From Altererythrobacter sp. (GTDB lineage Bacteria; Pseudomonadota; Alphaproteobacteria; Sphingomonadales; Sphingomonadaceae): a DNA stretch of 47,190 nt. Positions 32,198 to 42,712 of this stretch are shown here, piece by piece. Positions within the stretch are counted from its first letter, which is position 1; each line of letters starts with the position of its first letter. Made by a program: the position numbers and the translations under genes. The DNA is taken from assembly GCA_031178065.1 (NCBI GenBank), contig JAPSJS010000022.1, positions 1-47,190 on the forward strand, given 5' to 3'. The notes beneath the pieces are model-generated. The model was not told the DNA's origin and made no database searches. It saw nothing but the letters and a program-made list of their open reading frames with translations.

Positions 32198-32469
32198 GGG
32201 GGGAGCTCCGGTTGCTTTGAGGTCGGACGGAGACGCGCCGGCACGCCGCGCCCTCCTAGATGGAATCGGTTGCAGCGGGACCCGGTTCCCCTTTCGTTGC
32301 CCGGCCGCGGTCTGGCCGCGCTCACGTGCGGCATTGACTTTGGCGGCTTTTGCCCCCATCTGCGGCCTCAGCGAAGCGCGCGTGCCAGCGTGAAGCGGCG
32401 GCCCGAGACAGGGACGCCCCGGCCGCACTTCGGTTTACCCAAGAGACTTCCCTTTTCACGCGGGCGGTT
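32198..32469. other. Non-coding stretch between mscS and the helicase
   Basis: The divergent gap spans 32198-32536 (339 bases). Short open frames exist on both strands but they are Arg/Ala/Pro-rich and have no ribosome sites, so I take them as by-products of GC content. Apart from the helicase promoter at 32470 I see no repeat, hairpin with T-run or RNA-like structure that I can defend. Confidence 0.5.
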
Positions 32470-32498
32470 TTGACAACCACCGCGAGCGCGCGCCATAT
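32470..32498 (+). promoter_or_regulatory. Sigma70-type promoter of the DEAD-box helicase
   Basis: A perfect TTGACA -35 (32470-32475), a 17-base spacer and CCATAT (32493-32498; CATATC with spacer 18 is equal). The best -35 match in the window. The leader to the ATG at 32537 is about 30 bases and AT-rich. Confidence 0.6.
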
Positions 32499-32536
32499 CG
32501 GCTGCGCGCCGCATATTTTGCGAGTTCAATAACAAC

Positions 32537-33916
32537 ATGACATTCGAACAACTCGGGCTGTCTCAGCCCGTCCTCCAGGCGCTTGACCTGAAGGGTTACA
32601 ACACGCCCACGCCGATCCAGGCGCAGGCCATTCCGCCCGTGCTCGAAGGGCGCGACCTGCTCGGGATCGCGCAAACCGGCACCGGCAAGACGGCGGCTTT
32701 CATGCTGCCTTCGATCGACCGGCTGCGCGACGCGGAGCGGCAGACGCCGTTCAAGTCGTGCCGCATGCTGGTGCTCGCCCCGACGCGCGAGCTGGCCGGG
32801 CAGATCGCCCAGTCGGCCAAGGATTACGGCGCGCTTGCGGGCCTGAAGGTCCAGTCGATCGTCGGCGGGACTTCGGTCAGCAAGGACCGCAACAAGCTCC
32901 ACCGCGGGACCGACATCCTCGTCGCCACACCGGGGCGCCTGCTCGACCTGATCGACCAGAAGGCCTTCGGGCTGGGCGGCGTCGAGATCCTCGTCCTCGA
33001 CGAGGCGGACCAGATGCTCGACCTCGGCTTCATCCACGCGCTGCGCAAGATCAGCCAGCTCGTGCCGAAGGAGCGCCAGACGCTGTTCTTCAGCGCGACG
33101 ATGCCGAAGCAGATCAAGGACCTGGTCGGGCAGTATTGCCACAACCCGGTCCAGGTCTCGGTGACGCCGGAAAGCACGACGGCCGAGCGGATCGACCAGT
33201 ACCTGTTCATGGTCCAGCAGGACGAGAAGCAGACGCTGATCGAGATGATCCTCGCCGGCCGCCATCCGGTGCCGGGCAAGATCGAGCGTGTGCTCCTCTT
33301 CACCCGCACCAAGCATGGCGCGGACCGCGTGGTGAAGAAGCTGGCGCAAGTCGGCATCGCCGCCAATGCGATCCACGGCAACAAGAGCCAGCCGCAGCGT
33401 GAGCGTGCGCTGGCCGACTTCCGCTCTGCCAAGACGCGGGTCCTCGTCGCCACCGACGTCGCTGCGCGCGGGATCGACATTCCGGGCGTGAGCCACGTCA
33501 TCAACTACGAGCTGCCCAACGTGCCCGAGCAGTACGTCCACCGCATCGGCCGCACCGCGCGCGCCGGAGCGGACGGGATCGCGATCGCCTTCTGTGCAGA
33601 GGACGAGCGCGCCTACCTGAAGGACATCCGCAAGGTGACCGACGCGGAATTCACCCGGCTCGACCTGCCGGCGAACTTCCGCGCGGTGGTCGAAGGCGTC
33701 GGGCCGACCAAGCCCGAGCCGCGCCAGCCGCGCCAGCGTGTCGCGGTGAAGCCGCGGGGCGAGGCACGCTCTGCCGGGGGCGAACAGCGCAAGCCCAAGC
33801 GCCAGCATCCGAATCACGCGGGCAAGTCCCACGGTGCGGGCGAACGGAGCGAAGGCGCCGGCCGCGGCCGTTCACAGCGGCGTCGGGGACGCTCGGGACG
33901 GGGCGCGCAAGGTTAA
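32537..33916 (+). CDS. DEAD-box RNA helicase (RhlE-like)
   Basis: 459 residues. Q motif TPTPIQAQAIPPVLEGRDLL, motif I AQTGTGKTAAFMLP, Ia PTRELAGQI, Ib TPGRLLDLID, motif II VLDEADQMLDLGF, motif III FSATMPKQI, then domain 2 with VLLFTRTKHGADRVV, motif V VATDVAARGIDIPGVSHVI and motif VI HRIGRTARAG. The C-terminal tail of about 80 residues is rich in Arg, Gly, Lys and Pro, as in RhlE proteins, and probably binds RNA. Role in ribosome assembly and RNA turnover, especially in the cold. Confidence 0.94.
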   Translation: MTFEQLGLSQPVLQALDLKGYNTPTPIQAQAIPPVLEGRDLLGIAQTGTGKTAAFMLPSIDRLRDAERQTPFKSCRMLVLAPTRELAGQIAQSAKDYGALAGLKVQSIVGGTSVSKDRNKLHRGTDILVATPGRLLDLIDQKAFGLGGVEILVLDEADQMLDLGFIHALRKISQLVPKERQTLFFSATMPKQIKDLVGQYCHNPVQVSVTPESTTAERIDQYLFMVQQDEKQTLIEMILAGRHPVPGKIERVLLFTRTKHGADRVVKKLAQVGIAANAIHGNKSQPQRERALADFRSAKTRVLVATDVAARGIDIPGVSHVINYELPNVPEQYVHRIGRTARAGADGIAIAFCAEDERAYLKDIRKVTDAEFTRLDLPANFRAVVEGVGPTKPEPRQPRQRVAVKPRGEARSAGGEQRKPKRQHPNHAGKSHGAGERSEGAGRGRSQRRRGRSGRGAQG

Positions 33917-34003
33917 GACCGGCGTTACTTTGCTGGACTTCACCGCCTACGCCCCGGTAATGCGCTTCTTTTGCGCGACCCAGCCAGCAACGGGCGACTT
34001 GTG

Positions 34004-34702
34004 ATGGAACCACTTTCCAACGCCACAGCGGCGCCGATCGAGCGTATTCAGGAAAACCTGATCGCTCGCGTCGAGCGGCGGATTCTCAACCGCCTCTGCG
34101 CCGCGATGCCCCCGTGGGTGACGCCCGACATGCTGACTTTCACCGGCATGTTCGGCGCCGTCCTCGTCTTCGCTGGTTACCTGGCAAGCAATCTCGACGC
34201 GGGTTGGCTGTGGCTGTCTATCGCCGGTTACGTGGTCCACTGGTTCGGCGATTCGCTCGACGGTAGTCTGGCGCGCTTCCGCAAGATCGAACGTCCGCGC
34301 TACGGCTATTTTCTGGATCATAGTTGTGACGGTTTCGCGACCATGCTCGTGGTCGTGGGCATTGGCCTCAGCTCCCATGTCGAGATGGAGGTCGCCCTTA
34401 TCGCGCTCGTCGGATACCTGCTCATGTCGATCCATGCGTTCCTCTCGGTGCGCGTGCTCGGCGAGCTCAGACTGTCCTACCTCAATGCCGGCCCCACCGA
34501 GCTGCGCCTGATCCTGATCGGTCTGACGCTGGCGATGCTGATCGCCGGGCCGGAGAACCCGATCATTTGGCAGCTCAACGTTTTCGACCTGTTCGTCGGC
34601 AGCGTGGGCCTGCTGTTGATCGCACTCTTTGCAACGCAGACTGCGTCGACCGCGCGCCGACTGGCAAAGGAAGAGCCGCCGGCCCACCGCCGCCGCGACT
34701 GA
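34004..34702 (+). CDS. CDP-alcohol phosphatidyltransferase family protein
   Basis: 232 residues from ATG 34004 (the frame extends to 33971 with a TTG). The signature is GDSLDGSLARFRKIERPRYG followed by YFLDHSCDG, which fits D-x2-DG-x2-AR-x9-G-x3-D-x3-D with all four aspartates. About six hydrophobic segments place it in the inner membrane. It would join a CDP-activated lipid or alcohol to an acceptor alcohol. Which phospholipid or osmolyte headgroup is used cannot be read. Stands alone between the helicase and glutathione reductase. Confidence 0.87.
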   Translation: MEPLSNATAAPIERIQENLIARVERRILNRLCAAMPPWVTPDMLTFTGMFGAVLVFAGYLASNLDAGWLWLSIAGYVVHWFGDSLDGSLARFRKIERPRYGYFLDHSCDGFATMLVVVGIGLSSHVEMEVALIALVGYLLMSIHAFLSVRVLGELRLSYLNAGPTELRLILIGLTLAMLIAGPENPIIWQLNVFDLFVGSVGLLLIALFATQTASTARRLAKEEPPAHRRRD

Positions 34703-34778
34703 CCCATTTGGACGTGGCACGGTTGGCAATCGTCCGCGGGCCAGCCATATCGCGCCTCCAACCAAGGAGCGCGCGCAC

Positions 34779-36128
34779 ATGGCGGACCAGTACGACTACG
34801 ACCTCTTCACCATCGGTGCCGGTTCGGGCGGGGTACGCGCGAGCCGCGTGGCCGCGGCGCATGGGGCGAAGGTCGCCATAGCGGAGGAGCACCGGGTCGG
34901 CGGCACCTGCGTCATCCGCGGCTGCGTGCCCAAGAAGATGCTCGTCTACGGCGCCCATTTCGCGGAGGATCTGGAAGACGCCAGGGCCTTCGGGTGGACG
35001 ATCGACAATCCGAAGTTCAATTGGGCCACGCTGCGCGACAACGTCCTGGGCGACGTCGACCGGCTGAACGGCCTCTATACCGAGACGCTGGAGAACCACG
35101 GCGTCGAGATCATCAACGAACGCGCCGAACTGACCGGGCCGCACGAGATCGCGCTCGCGAGCGGGCGGAAAGTCACCGCGAAGCACATCCTGATCGCGAC
35201 GGGCGCGCGGCCACACGTGCCCGGATGCCCCGGCAACGAGCTGGGCATCACCAGCAACGAGGCGTTCCATCTCGATGCCCTGCCGCCGCGCATCCTGATT
35301 GCCGGCGGTGGCTATATCGCCAACGAGTTCGCCGGGATCTTCAACGAGTTCGGCAGCCAGGTGACGATCATCAACCGGTCGGACGTTCTGCTGCGCGGCT
35401 ACGACGCGGCGCTGCGCGACCGGCTGCTGCAGATCAGCGTGATGAAGGGCATCGACTTCCGTTTCCATGCCGAGTTCCGCGGGATCGAGCAGAACGACGA
35501 CGGGAGCCTGAAGGTCTCCATGACCAATCACGACGATCTCGTCGTCGACGCCGTCTTGTTCGCCACCGGTCGGGTGCCCAACACCGAAGGGCTGGGGCTC
35601 GACAAGGCCGGCGTGAAGCTGGGCGACGGGGGCGAGATCGTGGTCGACGAGTACAGCAAGACCAGCGCCGATCACATCTACGCCGTGGGCGACGTCACGA
35701 ACCGCGTACAACTCACCCCCGTTGCGATCCGCGAGGGGCAGGCCTTCGCCGACACCGTGTTCGGCGGGAAGCGGACGAAAGTCGACCATAGCTGCATCCC
35801 CGCCGCCGTGTTCAGCCATCCGCCGCTCGCCGGCGTCGGGCTGACGGAAGGCGAGGCGCGCAATACGTACGGTTCGGTGCGCGTCTACCAGTCCGACTTC
35901 CGGCCGATGAAGAACGTGCTCGCGGGCCGCAGCGAGCGGGCGCTCTATAAGATGATTTGCGATGAGGACTCCGGCCGCATCCTGGGCATCCACATGATCG
36001 GGCCCGATGCAGCCGAAATCATGCAGGCCGCCGCCGTGGCGGTGAAGGCCGGGCTGACCAAGGCGGACTTCGACGCGACGGTCGCGATCCATCCCACGAT
36101 GGCGGAAGAACTGGTCCTGATGCGGTGA
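34779..36128 (+). CDS. gor: Glutathione-disulfide reductase
   Basis: 449 residues from ATG 34779 (AAGGAG upstream). FAD motif FTIGAGSGGVRASRVAA, redox-active GGTCVIRGCVPKKMLVYG, NADPH motif LIAGGGYIANEFAGIFNEFG, IYAVGDVTNRVQLTPVAI, and the dimer-interface HPTMAEELVLMR with the catalytic His-Glu. The pattern GTC-VIRG-CVPKK is of the plant/alphaproteobacterial glutathione reductase type. Reduces glutathione disulfide with NADPH in the cytoplasm. Followed by a strong hairpin. Confidence 0.94.
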   Translation: MADQYDYDLFTIGAGSGGVRASRVAAAHGAKVAIAEEHRVGGTCVIRGCVPKKMLVYGAHFAEDLEDARAFGWTIDNPKFNWATLRDNVLGDVDRLNGLYTETLENHGVEIINERAELTGPHEIALASGRKVTAKHILIATGARPHVPGCPGNELGITSNEAFHLDALPPRILIAGGGYIANEFAGIFNEFGSQVTIINRSDVLLRGYDAALRDRLLQISVMKGIDFRFHAEFRGIEQNDDGSLKVSMTNHDDLVVDAVLFATGRVPNTEGLGLDKAGVKLGDGGEIVVDEYSKTSADHIYAVGDVTNRVQLTPVAIREGQAFADTVFGGKRTKVDHSCIPAAVFSHPPLAGVGLTEGEARNTYGSVRVYQSDFRPMKNVLAGRSERALYKMICDEDSGRILGIHMIGPDAAEIMQAAAVAVKAGLTKADFDATVAIHPTMAEELVLMR

Positions 36129-36133
36129 GCCCC

Positions 36134-36165
36134 GACACGAGCCCCGCGAGGCAGGGGCTCGTGTC
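36134..36165 (+). terminator. Perfect 12-bp hairpin after gor
   Basis: GACACGAGCCCC (36134-36145), loop GCGAGGCA, GGGGCTCGTGTC (36154-36165), starting 5 bases after the gor stop. No T-run follows, which is common for terminators in this GC-rich group. Confidence 0.65.
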
Positions 36166-36236
36166 ACGTGCATGAAAGATTGACGCTCGCTTGCGCCGCC
36201 CGCTAGGCCTCCGCCACCGCAAGATCAGGGGTCAGG

Positions 36237-37769
<1,533 letters not shown>

Positions 37770-37778
37770 GGTGATGCG

Positions 37779-38240
37779 ATGAAACTCGGCCGTCTCAACC
37801 ACATCGGCGTCGCGACGCCGTCCATTGCCGACAGCATAGCGCACTATCGCGAGGCGATGGGTGCGACCGACATCACCGAGCCCTTCGACCTGCCCGAGCA
37901 GGGGGTGAAGGTCTGCTTCGTCAACACACCGACCGGCGCTGATGGTCCTGGGGGCATGAACGGCACACAGATCGAGCTGATCGAGCCGTTGGGCGAGGGC
38001 TCCGCGATCCGGGGATTTCTCGAGAAGAACCCGCTCGGCGGGCAGCATCACGTCTGCTTCGAGGTCGAGGATATCGCGGCGGCGCGCGAATGGTTCGAGG
38101 GGAAGGGCAAGCGCATTCTCGGTCCGACGCGGATCGGCGCGCACGGTACGCTGATCTTCTTCGTCCATCCGAAGGACATGATGGGGCAGCTCACCGAAAT
38201 CATGGAAACGCCAAAAGCCGGCATGGCCGCCGGGCACTGA
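37779..38240 (+). CDS. mce: Methylmalonyl-CoA epimerase
   Basis: 153 residues, two vicinal-oxygen-chelate beta modules. Metal ligands: His in LNHIGVATPS near the N-terminus, Glu in GTQIELIEPL, His in GGQHHVCFEVED, Glu in the GQLTEIME end. Converts (S)- to (R)-methylmalonyl-CoA so the mutase can act. Directly downstream of pccB with a GAGGTGATG-type ribosome site, so they are one unit. The mutase gene is not visible here. Confidence 0.93.
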   Translation: MKLGRLNHIGVATPSIADSIAHYREAMGATDITEPFDLPEQGVKVCFVNTPTGADGPGGMNGTQIELIEPLGEGSAIRGFLEKNPLGGQHHVCFEVEDIAAAREWFEGKGKRILGPTRIGAHGTLIFFVHPKDMMGQLTEIMETPKAGMAAGH

Positions 38241-38264
38241 TCCGCTCCGTCGTCGAAGGAAGCG

Positions 38265-38295
38265 CCGGCGGCGCGGTGTGCTGCCGCCCCGCCGG
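38265..38295. terminator. Hairpin between convergent mce and lipoprotein genes
   Basis: CCGGCGG (38265-38271) with CCGCCGG (38289-38295) outside, GCGG (38273-38276) with CCGC (38284-38287) inside, one C-C mismatch. It fills the 66-base convergent gap and could end transcription in both directions. Confidence 0.45.
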
Positions 38296-38306
38296 TACTT
38301 CTCGTA

Positions 38307-38735
38307 TCAGCTCGTCGCGGCGTCGGCCTTTACGACCGTGACGGTGGTGCCGTCGTCGGCGGTGGCGGTCCAGCTTCCGTCGGCCGCGGGGGCGCTGTCG
38401 GTCCAGCACAGCTCCGCACCGCCTTCGGGTGTCAGGCAGCTCTTGCCTTCCTTCACCGCCCAGACGCCGCGCGCCGTTTCCTTGTCTTCCATCATGTCGA
38501 CGTAAGTGCCGTCGGCGTTGATGATCGTGCTGGTGGTCGTCCCGTCCGCCCAGGTCACGGTGTAGGTGCCGGCGGCATCTGCGGCGGCCAGCGCGGACGT
38601 TCCCCCAGTAGCTCCCGCGGAGCCGGTCGGAGCCGCTGCCGCATCGGTCGTTTCGGCCGGCGCCGGCGTTTCGTCGGCGCTCTGCGAGCAGGCGGACAGT
38701 GCGACCGTCGCAGCGATCAGAACAAGGCTTCTCAT
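38307..38735 (-). CDS. Small lipoprotein of unknown function
   Basis: 142 residues, ribosome site AAGGAG upstream of the ATG. The signal MRSLVLIAATVALSAC ends with a good lipobox (LSAC, Cys 16). A linker rich in Ala, Thr, Pro and Gly covers about 20-55. The folded part has repeating strand-like Thr/Gly segments, AGTYTVTWADGTTTSTIINA, GVWAVKEGKSCLTPEGGAEL, and CWTDSAPAADGSWTATADDG, with two Cys that may pair. It looks like a small beta-sandwich surface or periplasmic lipoprotein; I do not recognise a named family. Confidence 0.75.
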   Translation of the reverse strand: MRSLVLIAATVALSACSQSADETPAPAETTDAAAAPTGSAGATGGTSALAAADAAGTYTVTWADGTTTSTIINADGTYVDMMEDKETARGVWAVKEGKSCLTPEGGAELCWTDSAPAADGSWTATADDGTTVTVVKADAATS

Positions 38736-38831
38736 CTCCCAGATCTCCTTATTTCCTGGAGGTTAGGCGATGATACTCCTGCGGACCGCGCACGGCAAAC
38801 GATCTGCGCCGGGTGTCCCCGGTTGCGGGTG

Positions 38832-40028
38832 TCAGACCAGTTCGACCGCCACTGCCGTGGCCTCGCCGCCGCCGATGCATAGCGAGGCGATGCCGCGCTT
38901 CTTGCCCTGGCGCTTGAGCGCGTTGAGCAGAGTGACGATGATACGTGTGCCGCTCGCCCCGATCGGGTGGCCGAGCGCCGTGCCGCCGCCGTTGACGTTG
39001 ATCTTCTCGTGCGGGATGCCGATGTCGCGCATGGCAAACATCGCCACGCAGGCGAAGGCTTCGTTGACTTCCCACAGGTCGACGTCGTCGGCCGACCAGC
39101 CTGCCTTGTCGAGCACCTTCTGGATCGCGCCGATCGGGGCGACCGTGAATTTCGCAGGCTCCTGCGCATGCGCGGCCATGGCGACGATCTTCGCGACCGG
39201 GGCGAGGCCCTTGTCCTTCGCGATGCTCTCGCGAGTCAGGACCACGGCAGCGGCGCCGTCGGAGATCGAGCTGGAGGTGGCGGCGGTGATCGTGCCGTCC
39301 TTGGCGAACGCGGGCCGAAGAGTCGGGATCTTGTCCGGCTTGCCGCGGCCCGGCTGCTCGTCGGTATCGACCACCGTTTCCCCGGCGCGAGTCGTGAAAG
39401 TCACCGGGATGACCTCGTCGGCAAAGGCGCCGCTCTCGATCGCGGCATTTGCGCGGCGGAGCGATTCGATCGAGTAGTCGTCCATTTCCTCGCGGGTCAT
39501 CTGGTATTCGTTCGCGGTCTCCTGCGCGAAGGTGCCCATCGCCCGGCCCGCTTCGTAGGCATCCTCGAGCCCGTCGAGGAACATATGATCGTAGGTGGTG
39601 TCGTGGCCGATGCGCGCGCCGGAGCGGTGCTTCTTGAGCAGGTAGGGCGCGTTGGTCATGCTCTCCATGCCGCCTGCTACGACTAGGTCGATCGTGCCCG
39701 AGGCGAGCGCTTCCGCGCCCATGATGACCGTCTGCATGCCGCTGCCGCAGACCTTGTTTACCGTCGTCGCCTGAACCGATTTGGGCAGGCCCGCTTTGAT
39801 CGCCGCCTGACGGGCCGGCGCCTGGCCGAGGCCGGCGGGGAGCACGCAGCCCATGTATATCCGTTCAACGTCCTCGCCCGAAACGCTGGCGCGCTCGACC
39901 GCGGCCTTGACCGCGGTTGCGCCGAGATCGGTCGCCGAGACGTCGGCCAGGGCGCCCTGCATGCCGCCCATCGGGGTGCGCGCGTAGGAGAGGATCACGA
40001 CGGGATCGGCGGCGGAGAACTGGGCCAT
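38832..40028 (-). CDS. Acetyl-CoA acetyltransferase (thiolase)
   Basis: 398 residues. Acyl-acceptor cysteine in TTVNKVCGSGMQTVIMGAEA (Cys 94), NEAFACVAMFAMRDIG, the histidine in NVNGGGTALGHPIGASGTRI, and the second cysteine in SLCIGGGEATAVAVELV. These are the three thiolase signatures. Biosynthetic-type thiolases join two acetyl-CoA to acetoacetyl-CoA; the degradative direction is also possible. The nearby propionyl-CoA genes and the aldehyde dehydrogenase suggest carbon catabolism or polymer metabolism. The upstream promoter is listed. Confidence 0.93.
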   Translation of the reverse strand: MAQFSAADPVVILSYARTPMGGMQGALADVSATDLGATAVKAAVERASVSGEDVERIYMGCVLPAGLGQAPARQAAIKAGLPKSVQATTVNKVCGSGMQTVIMGAEALASGTIDLVVAGGMESMTNAPYLLKKHRSGARIGHDTTYDHMFLDGLEDAYEAGRAMGTFAQETANEYQMTREEMDDYSIESLRRANAAIESGAFADEVIPVTFTTRAGETVVDTDEQPGRGKPDKIPTLRPAFAKDGTITAATSSSISDGAAAVVLTRESIAKDKGLAPVAKIVAMAAHAQEPAKFTVAPIGAIQKVLDKAGWSADDVDLWEVNEAFACVAMFAMRDIGIPHEKINVNGGGTALGHPIGASGTRIIVTLLNALKRQGKKRGIASLCIGGGEATAVAVELV

Positions 40029-40068
40029 CGGGAGAATGCCTTTCGGTTGGACTCGTGTCTTGGCGGCC

Positions 40069-40097
40069 TAGGTAATGTTGCAGTGCGGCAAAGGCAA
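40069..40097 (-). promoter_or_regulatory. Candidate promoter of the thiolase gene
   Basis: On the minus strand TTGCCT (40097-40092), 17 bases, then TACCTA (40074-40069). It would start transcription about 35 bases before the ATG. Confidence 0.45.
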
Positions 40098-40170
40098 ATC
40101 GCGCGATCGCTTGTCAAAGGCGAGGGTCTGGTGAACACTCGGTAGCAAAGAGAAACCAGTGGAGAGAGCG

Positions 40171-41601
40171 ATGGCCGAATCCCCGAAGTCCGCAATGGCG
40201 GCCCTGCTGCACAAGCAGCGCGACGCCTTCACCGTTGCGCGGCCCGAAGGGCTCGACGTGCGCCGCGACCGGGTGAAGCGGGCGATCGCGCTGCTCAAGG
40301 ACAATGCCGACGCCTTGTGCAAGGCGATGAGCGCCGACTTCGGCAGTCGCAGCCCCCAACAGTCGATGATCACCGATATCGCGGGGACGGCGAACTTCGG
40401 GAAGTACTGCCTCAAGCATCTCGACAAGTGGGCGAGGGCGGAGAAGCGGCACGTGCAGTTCCCGCTCGGCCTGCTCGGCGCGAAGGCCGAGGTGCGTTAC
40501 GAGCCCAAGGGCGTAATCGGGATACTCAGCCCGTGGAACTTCCCGGTGAATCTCAGCTTTGGGCCGCTGATGCAGGTGCTCGCCGCGGGCAACCGGGCGA
40601 TGATCAAGCCGAGCGAATTCACCGAGCGCACTTCGGAGCTTTCGGCGGAGCTGTGCGCCAAGTATTTCGCGAAGGAGGAAGTCGCCTTCGTCACCGGCGG
40701 TCCAGAGGTCGCGCACGAATTCTCCGGGTTGCCGTTCGACCATCTCGTTTTCACCGGCTCCACCGCGACGGGGCGCAAGGTGATGGAGGCCGCGGCGCGC
40801 AACCTGTGCCCGGTCACGCTCGAGCTCGGCGGGAAGTCGCCGGTGTTCCTCGGCCGCAGCGCCAATCTCGAGCAGGCGGGGGAGCGGATCGCGCTCGGCA
40901 AGATGCTGAACGCGGGCCAGATCTGCCTTGCGCCCGACTATATGTACGTGCCTGAGGACAAGGAGGACGCGGCGATCGCGGCGGTCGAGCTGGGCGTCCA
41001 CAAGATGTATCCGACCCTGCTCGAGAACGAGGACTATGCCTCGGTCGTGACCGATCGGCACTTTGATCGCCTGCAGGCCCTTGTCGCCGATGCGCGCGGC
41101 AAGGGCGCCGAGGTGATCGAGGTCAATCCGGCGGGCGAGGACTTCGGCAATACCAACGCGCGCAAGATGCCGCTGACCATCCTGCGGGGCGTCACCGACG
41201 ACATGCAGGCGATGCAGGAAGAGATCTTCGGGCCGGTGTTGCCGGTGAAAACCTACAAGGACGTCGACGAAGCGATCGATTACGTGAACCGGCGCGACCG
41301 GCCGCTTGGTCTTTACTATTTCGGCCAGGACGCCGGGGAGCGCGAACAGGTGCTGAGGCGGACAATTTCAGGTGGGGTGACGGTCAACGACGTGGTCTTC
41401 CACGTGTCGATGGAGGACCTGCCGTTCGGGGGCGTCGGCCCGAGCGGGATGGGCTCCTACCATGGGGTCGAGGGCTTCCGTGAGTTCAGCCACGCGCGCA
41501 GCGTCTACACCCAGCCGAAGGTCGACATCGCCAAGCTCGGCGGGTTCAAGCCCCCTTATGGCGCGGCGACCGAAAAGGCCGTTCGAACCATGATGAAATA
41601 G
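40171..41601 (+). CDS. calB: Coniferyl-aldehyde-dehydrogenase-type aldehyde dehydrogenase
   Basis: 476 residues from ATG 40171; the frame opens at GTG 40159 but those bases form the ribosome site GGAGAGAG. NAD(P)-dependent class 3-like ALDH: GVIGILSPWNFPVNLSFGPL, KPSEFTERTSELSAEL, FTGSTATGRKVMEAAA, LELGGKSPVFL with Glu 218, and the catalytic Cys in LNAGQICLAPDYMYVP (Cys 252). EEIFGPVLPVKTY and the C-terminal LPFGGVGPSGMGSYHGVEGF agree. Oxidises aldehydes to acids; this subfamily is often annotated as coniferyl aldehyde dehydrogenase, but the natural substrate here is uncertain. Confidence 0.88.
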   Translation: MAESPKSAMAALLHKQRDAFTVARPEGLDVRRDRVKRAIALLKDNADALCKAMSADFGSRSPQQSMITDIAGTANFGKYCLKHLDKWARAEKRHVQFPLGLLGAKAEVRYEPKGVIGILSPWNFPVNLSFGPLMQVLAAGNRAMIKPSEFTERTSELSAELCAKYFAKEEVAFVTGGPEVAHEFSGLPFDHLVFTGSTATGRKVMEAAARNLCPVTLELGGKSPVFLGRSANLEQAGERIALGKMLNAGQICLAPDYMYVPEDKEDAAIAAVELGVHKMYPTLLENEDYASVVTDRHFDRLQALVADARGKGAEVIEVNPAGEDFGNTNARKMPLTILRGVTDDMQAMQEEIFGPVLPVKTYKDVDEAIDYVNRRDRPLGLYYFGQDAGEREQVLRRTISGGVTVNDVVFHVSMEDLPFGGVGPSGMGSYHGVEGFREFSHARSVYTQPKVDIAKLGGFKPPYGAATEKAVRTMMK

Positions 41602-41637
41602 CGGTTCCTCCGCGGGCCACCGCCGCCTGCCAACTGT

Positions 41638-41652
41638 TGCGAATCGTTCGCA
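41638..41652. promoter_or_regulatory. Fur-like palindromic box upstream of the nuo operon
   Basis: TGCGAATCGTTCGCA: six-base arms TGCGAA/TTCGCA around TCG. It lies 12 bases upstream of the -35 candidate and 101 bases before the nuoA start. A version with one base changed is upstream of hemA at 18532-18546. Confidence 0.5.
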
Positions 41653-41663
41653 TTTCCATGCCC

Positions 41664-41692
41664 TTGCACCATGCGGGCGAGGGGCCTAGAGG
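41664..41692 (+). promoter_or_regulatory. Candidate promoter of the nuo operon
   Basis: TTGCAC (41664-41669), 17 bases, TAGAGG (41687-41692). It leaves a leader of about 55 bases with AAGGA just before the GTG start. Confidence 0.5.
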
Positions 41693-41752
41693 CGGGCGCG
41701 CAACATCCGCCCCGATGGGAATCGCCCCTAGGAAAACCGCCAAGGAACAAGC

Positions 41753-42127
41753 GTGGTCGACCTGAGCCAATACCTTCCGATACTGATCTTCCTGATCATC
41801 GCCCTTGGCCTGTCGGCAGCGTTCGTCTTCCTGCCGATGGGCGTCTCGCGACTGACCGGGGCACACAACCCCGACGCCGAGAAGCTGAGCGAGTACGAGT
41901 GCGGCTTTCCCGCGTTCGAGGATCCACGCAGCCAGTTCGACGTGCGGTTTTACCTGATCGCGATCCTGTTCATCGTGTTCGATCTGGAGGCGGCGTTCCT
42001 GTTTCCCTGGGCCGTCAGCCTCGACCTGACCGGATGGCCCGGCTGGATCACGATGATGATCTTCCTGTTCGAACTTGCCGTGGGCCTTGCCTACGCCTGG
42101 AAAGTGGGAGCCCTGGAATGGGAGTAG
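41753..42127 (+). CDS. nuoA: NADH-quinone oxidoreductase subunit A
   Basis: 124 residues from GTG 41753. Three membrane segments: [40 protein letters not shown] and [18 protein letters not shown]. The conserved loop [20 protein letters not shown] carries the ECG motif typical of NuoA. Part of the membrane arm of complex I near the quinone site. First gene of the operon; its end overlaps nuoB by 10 bases. Confidence 0.95.
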   Translation: MVDLSQYLPILIFLIIALGLSAAFVFLPMGVSRLTGAHNPDAEKLSEYECGFPAFEDPRSQFDVRFYLIAILFIVFDLEAAFLFPWAVSLDLTGWPGWITMMIFLFELAVGLAYAWKVGALEWE

Positions 42128-42702
42128 ACCACAGCCCGACGCGCCCGAAGCTCAACCCGGCACTGCACGATGCGCCGACCGCACGCGGCGGTGACGTGCG
42201 CCAGCCAGACGGAGATTACTTCCGCGCGCTGCAGACCGAGGTGAACGACAAGGGCTTCCTCGTCACCAGCACCGAGGACCTGTTCCAGTGGGCCCGCACG
42301 GGCTCGCTGTGGTGGATGACCTTCGGCCTCGCCTGCTGCGCGGTCGAGATGATCCACGTGAACATGCCGCGTTATGACATGGAGCGCTTCGGCGTCGCCC
42401 CGCGCGCCAGCCCGCGCCAGTCGGACGTGATGATCGTCGCGGGCACGCTGTGCAACAAGATGGCCCCGGCGCTGCGCAAGGTCTACGACCAGATGTCGGA
42501 CCCGAAGTACGTCATCTCCATGGGGAGCTGCGCGAACGGCGGCGGCTACTATCACTACAGCTACAGCGTCGTGCGCGGGTGCGACCGCATCGTTCCGGTC
42601 GACATCTACGTGCCCGGCTGCCCGCCGACCGCCGAGGCGCTGCTCTACGGCGTGATGCAGCTCCAGCGGAAGATTCGCCGCGAAGGGACTATTGAGAGGT
42701 GA
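42118..42702 (+). CDS. nuoB: NADH-quinone oxidoreductase subunit B
   Basis: 194 residues from ATG 42118. Holds the N2 iron-sulfur cluster: [20 protein letters not shown] with the vicinal Cys pair, [20 protein letters not shown] and [20 protein letters not shown] supply the other ligands. The N-terminal 30 residues are charged and variable. Peripheral arm, next to the quinone site. Overlaps nuoA and is followed within about 10 bases by nuoC. Confidence 0.95.
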   Translation: MGVDHSPTRPKLNPALHDAPTARGGDVRQPDGDYFRALQTEVNDKGFLVTSTEDLFQWARTGSLWWMTFGLACCAVEMIHVNMPRYDMERFGVAPRASPRQSDVMIVAGTLCNKMAPALRKVYDQMSDPKYVISMGSCANGGGYYHYSYSVVRGCDRIVPVDIYVPGCPPTAEALLYGVMQLQRKIRREGTIER

Positions 42703-42712
42703 TTGGCTCACG

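Noticed and set aside
32270-32473. Small open frames in the mscS-helicase gap
   Set aside because: No ribosome site, unusual composition and no neighbour coupling.
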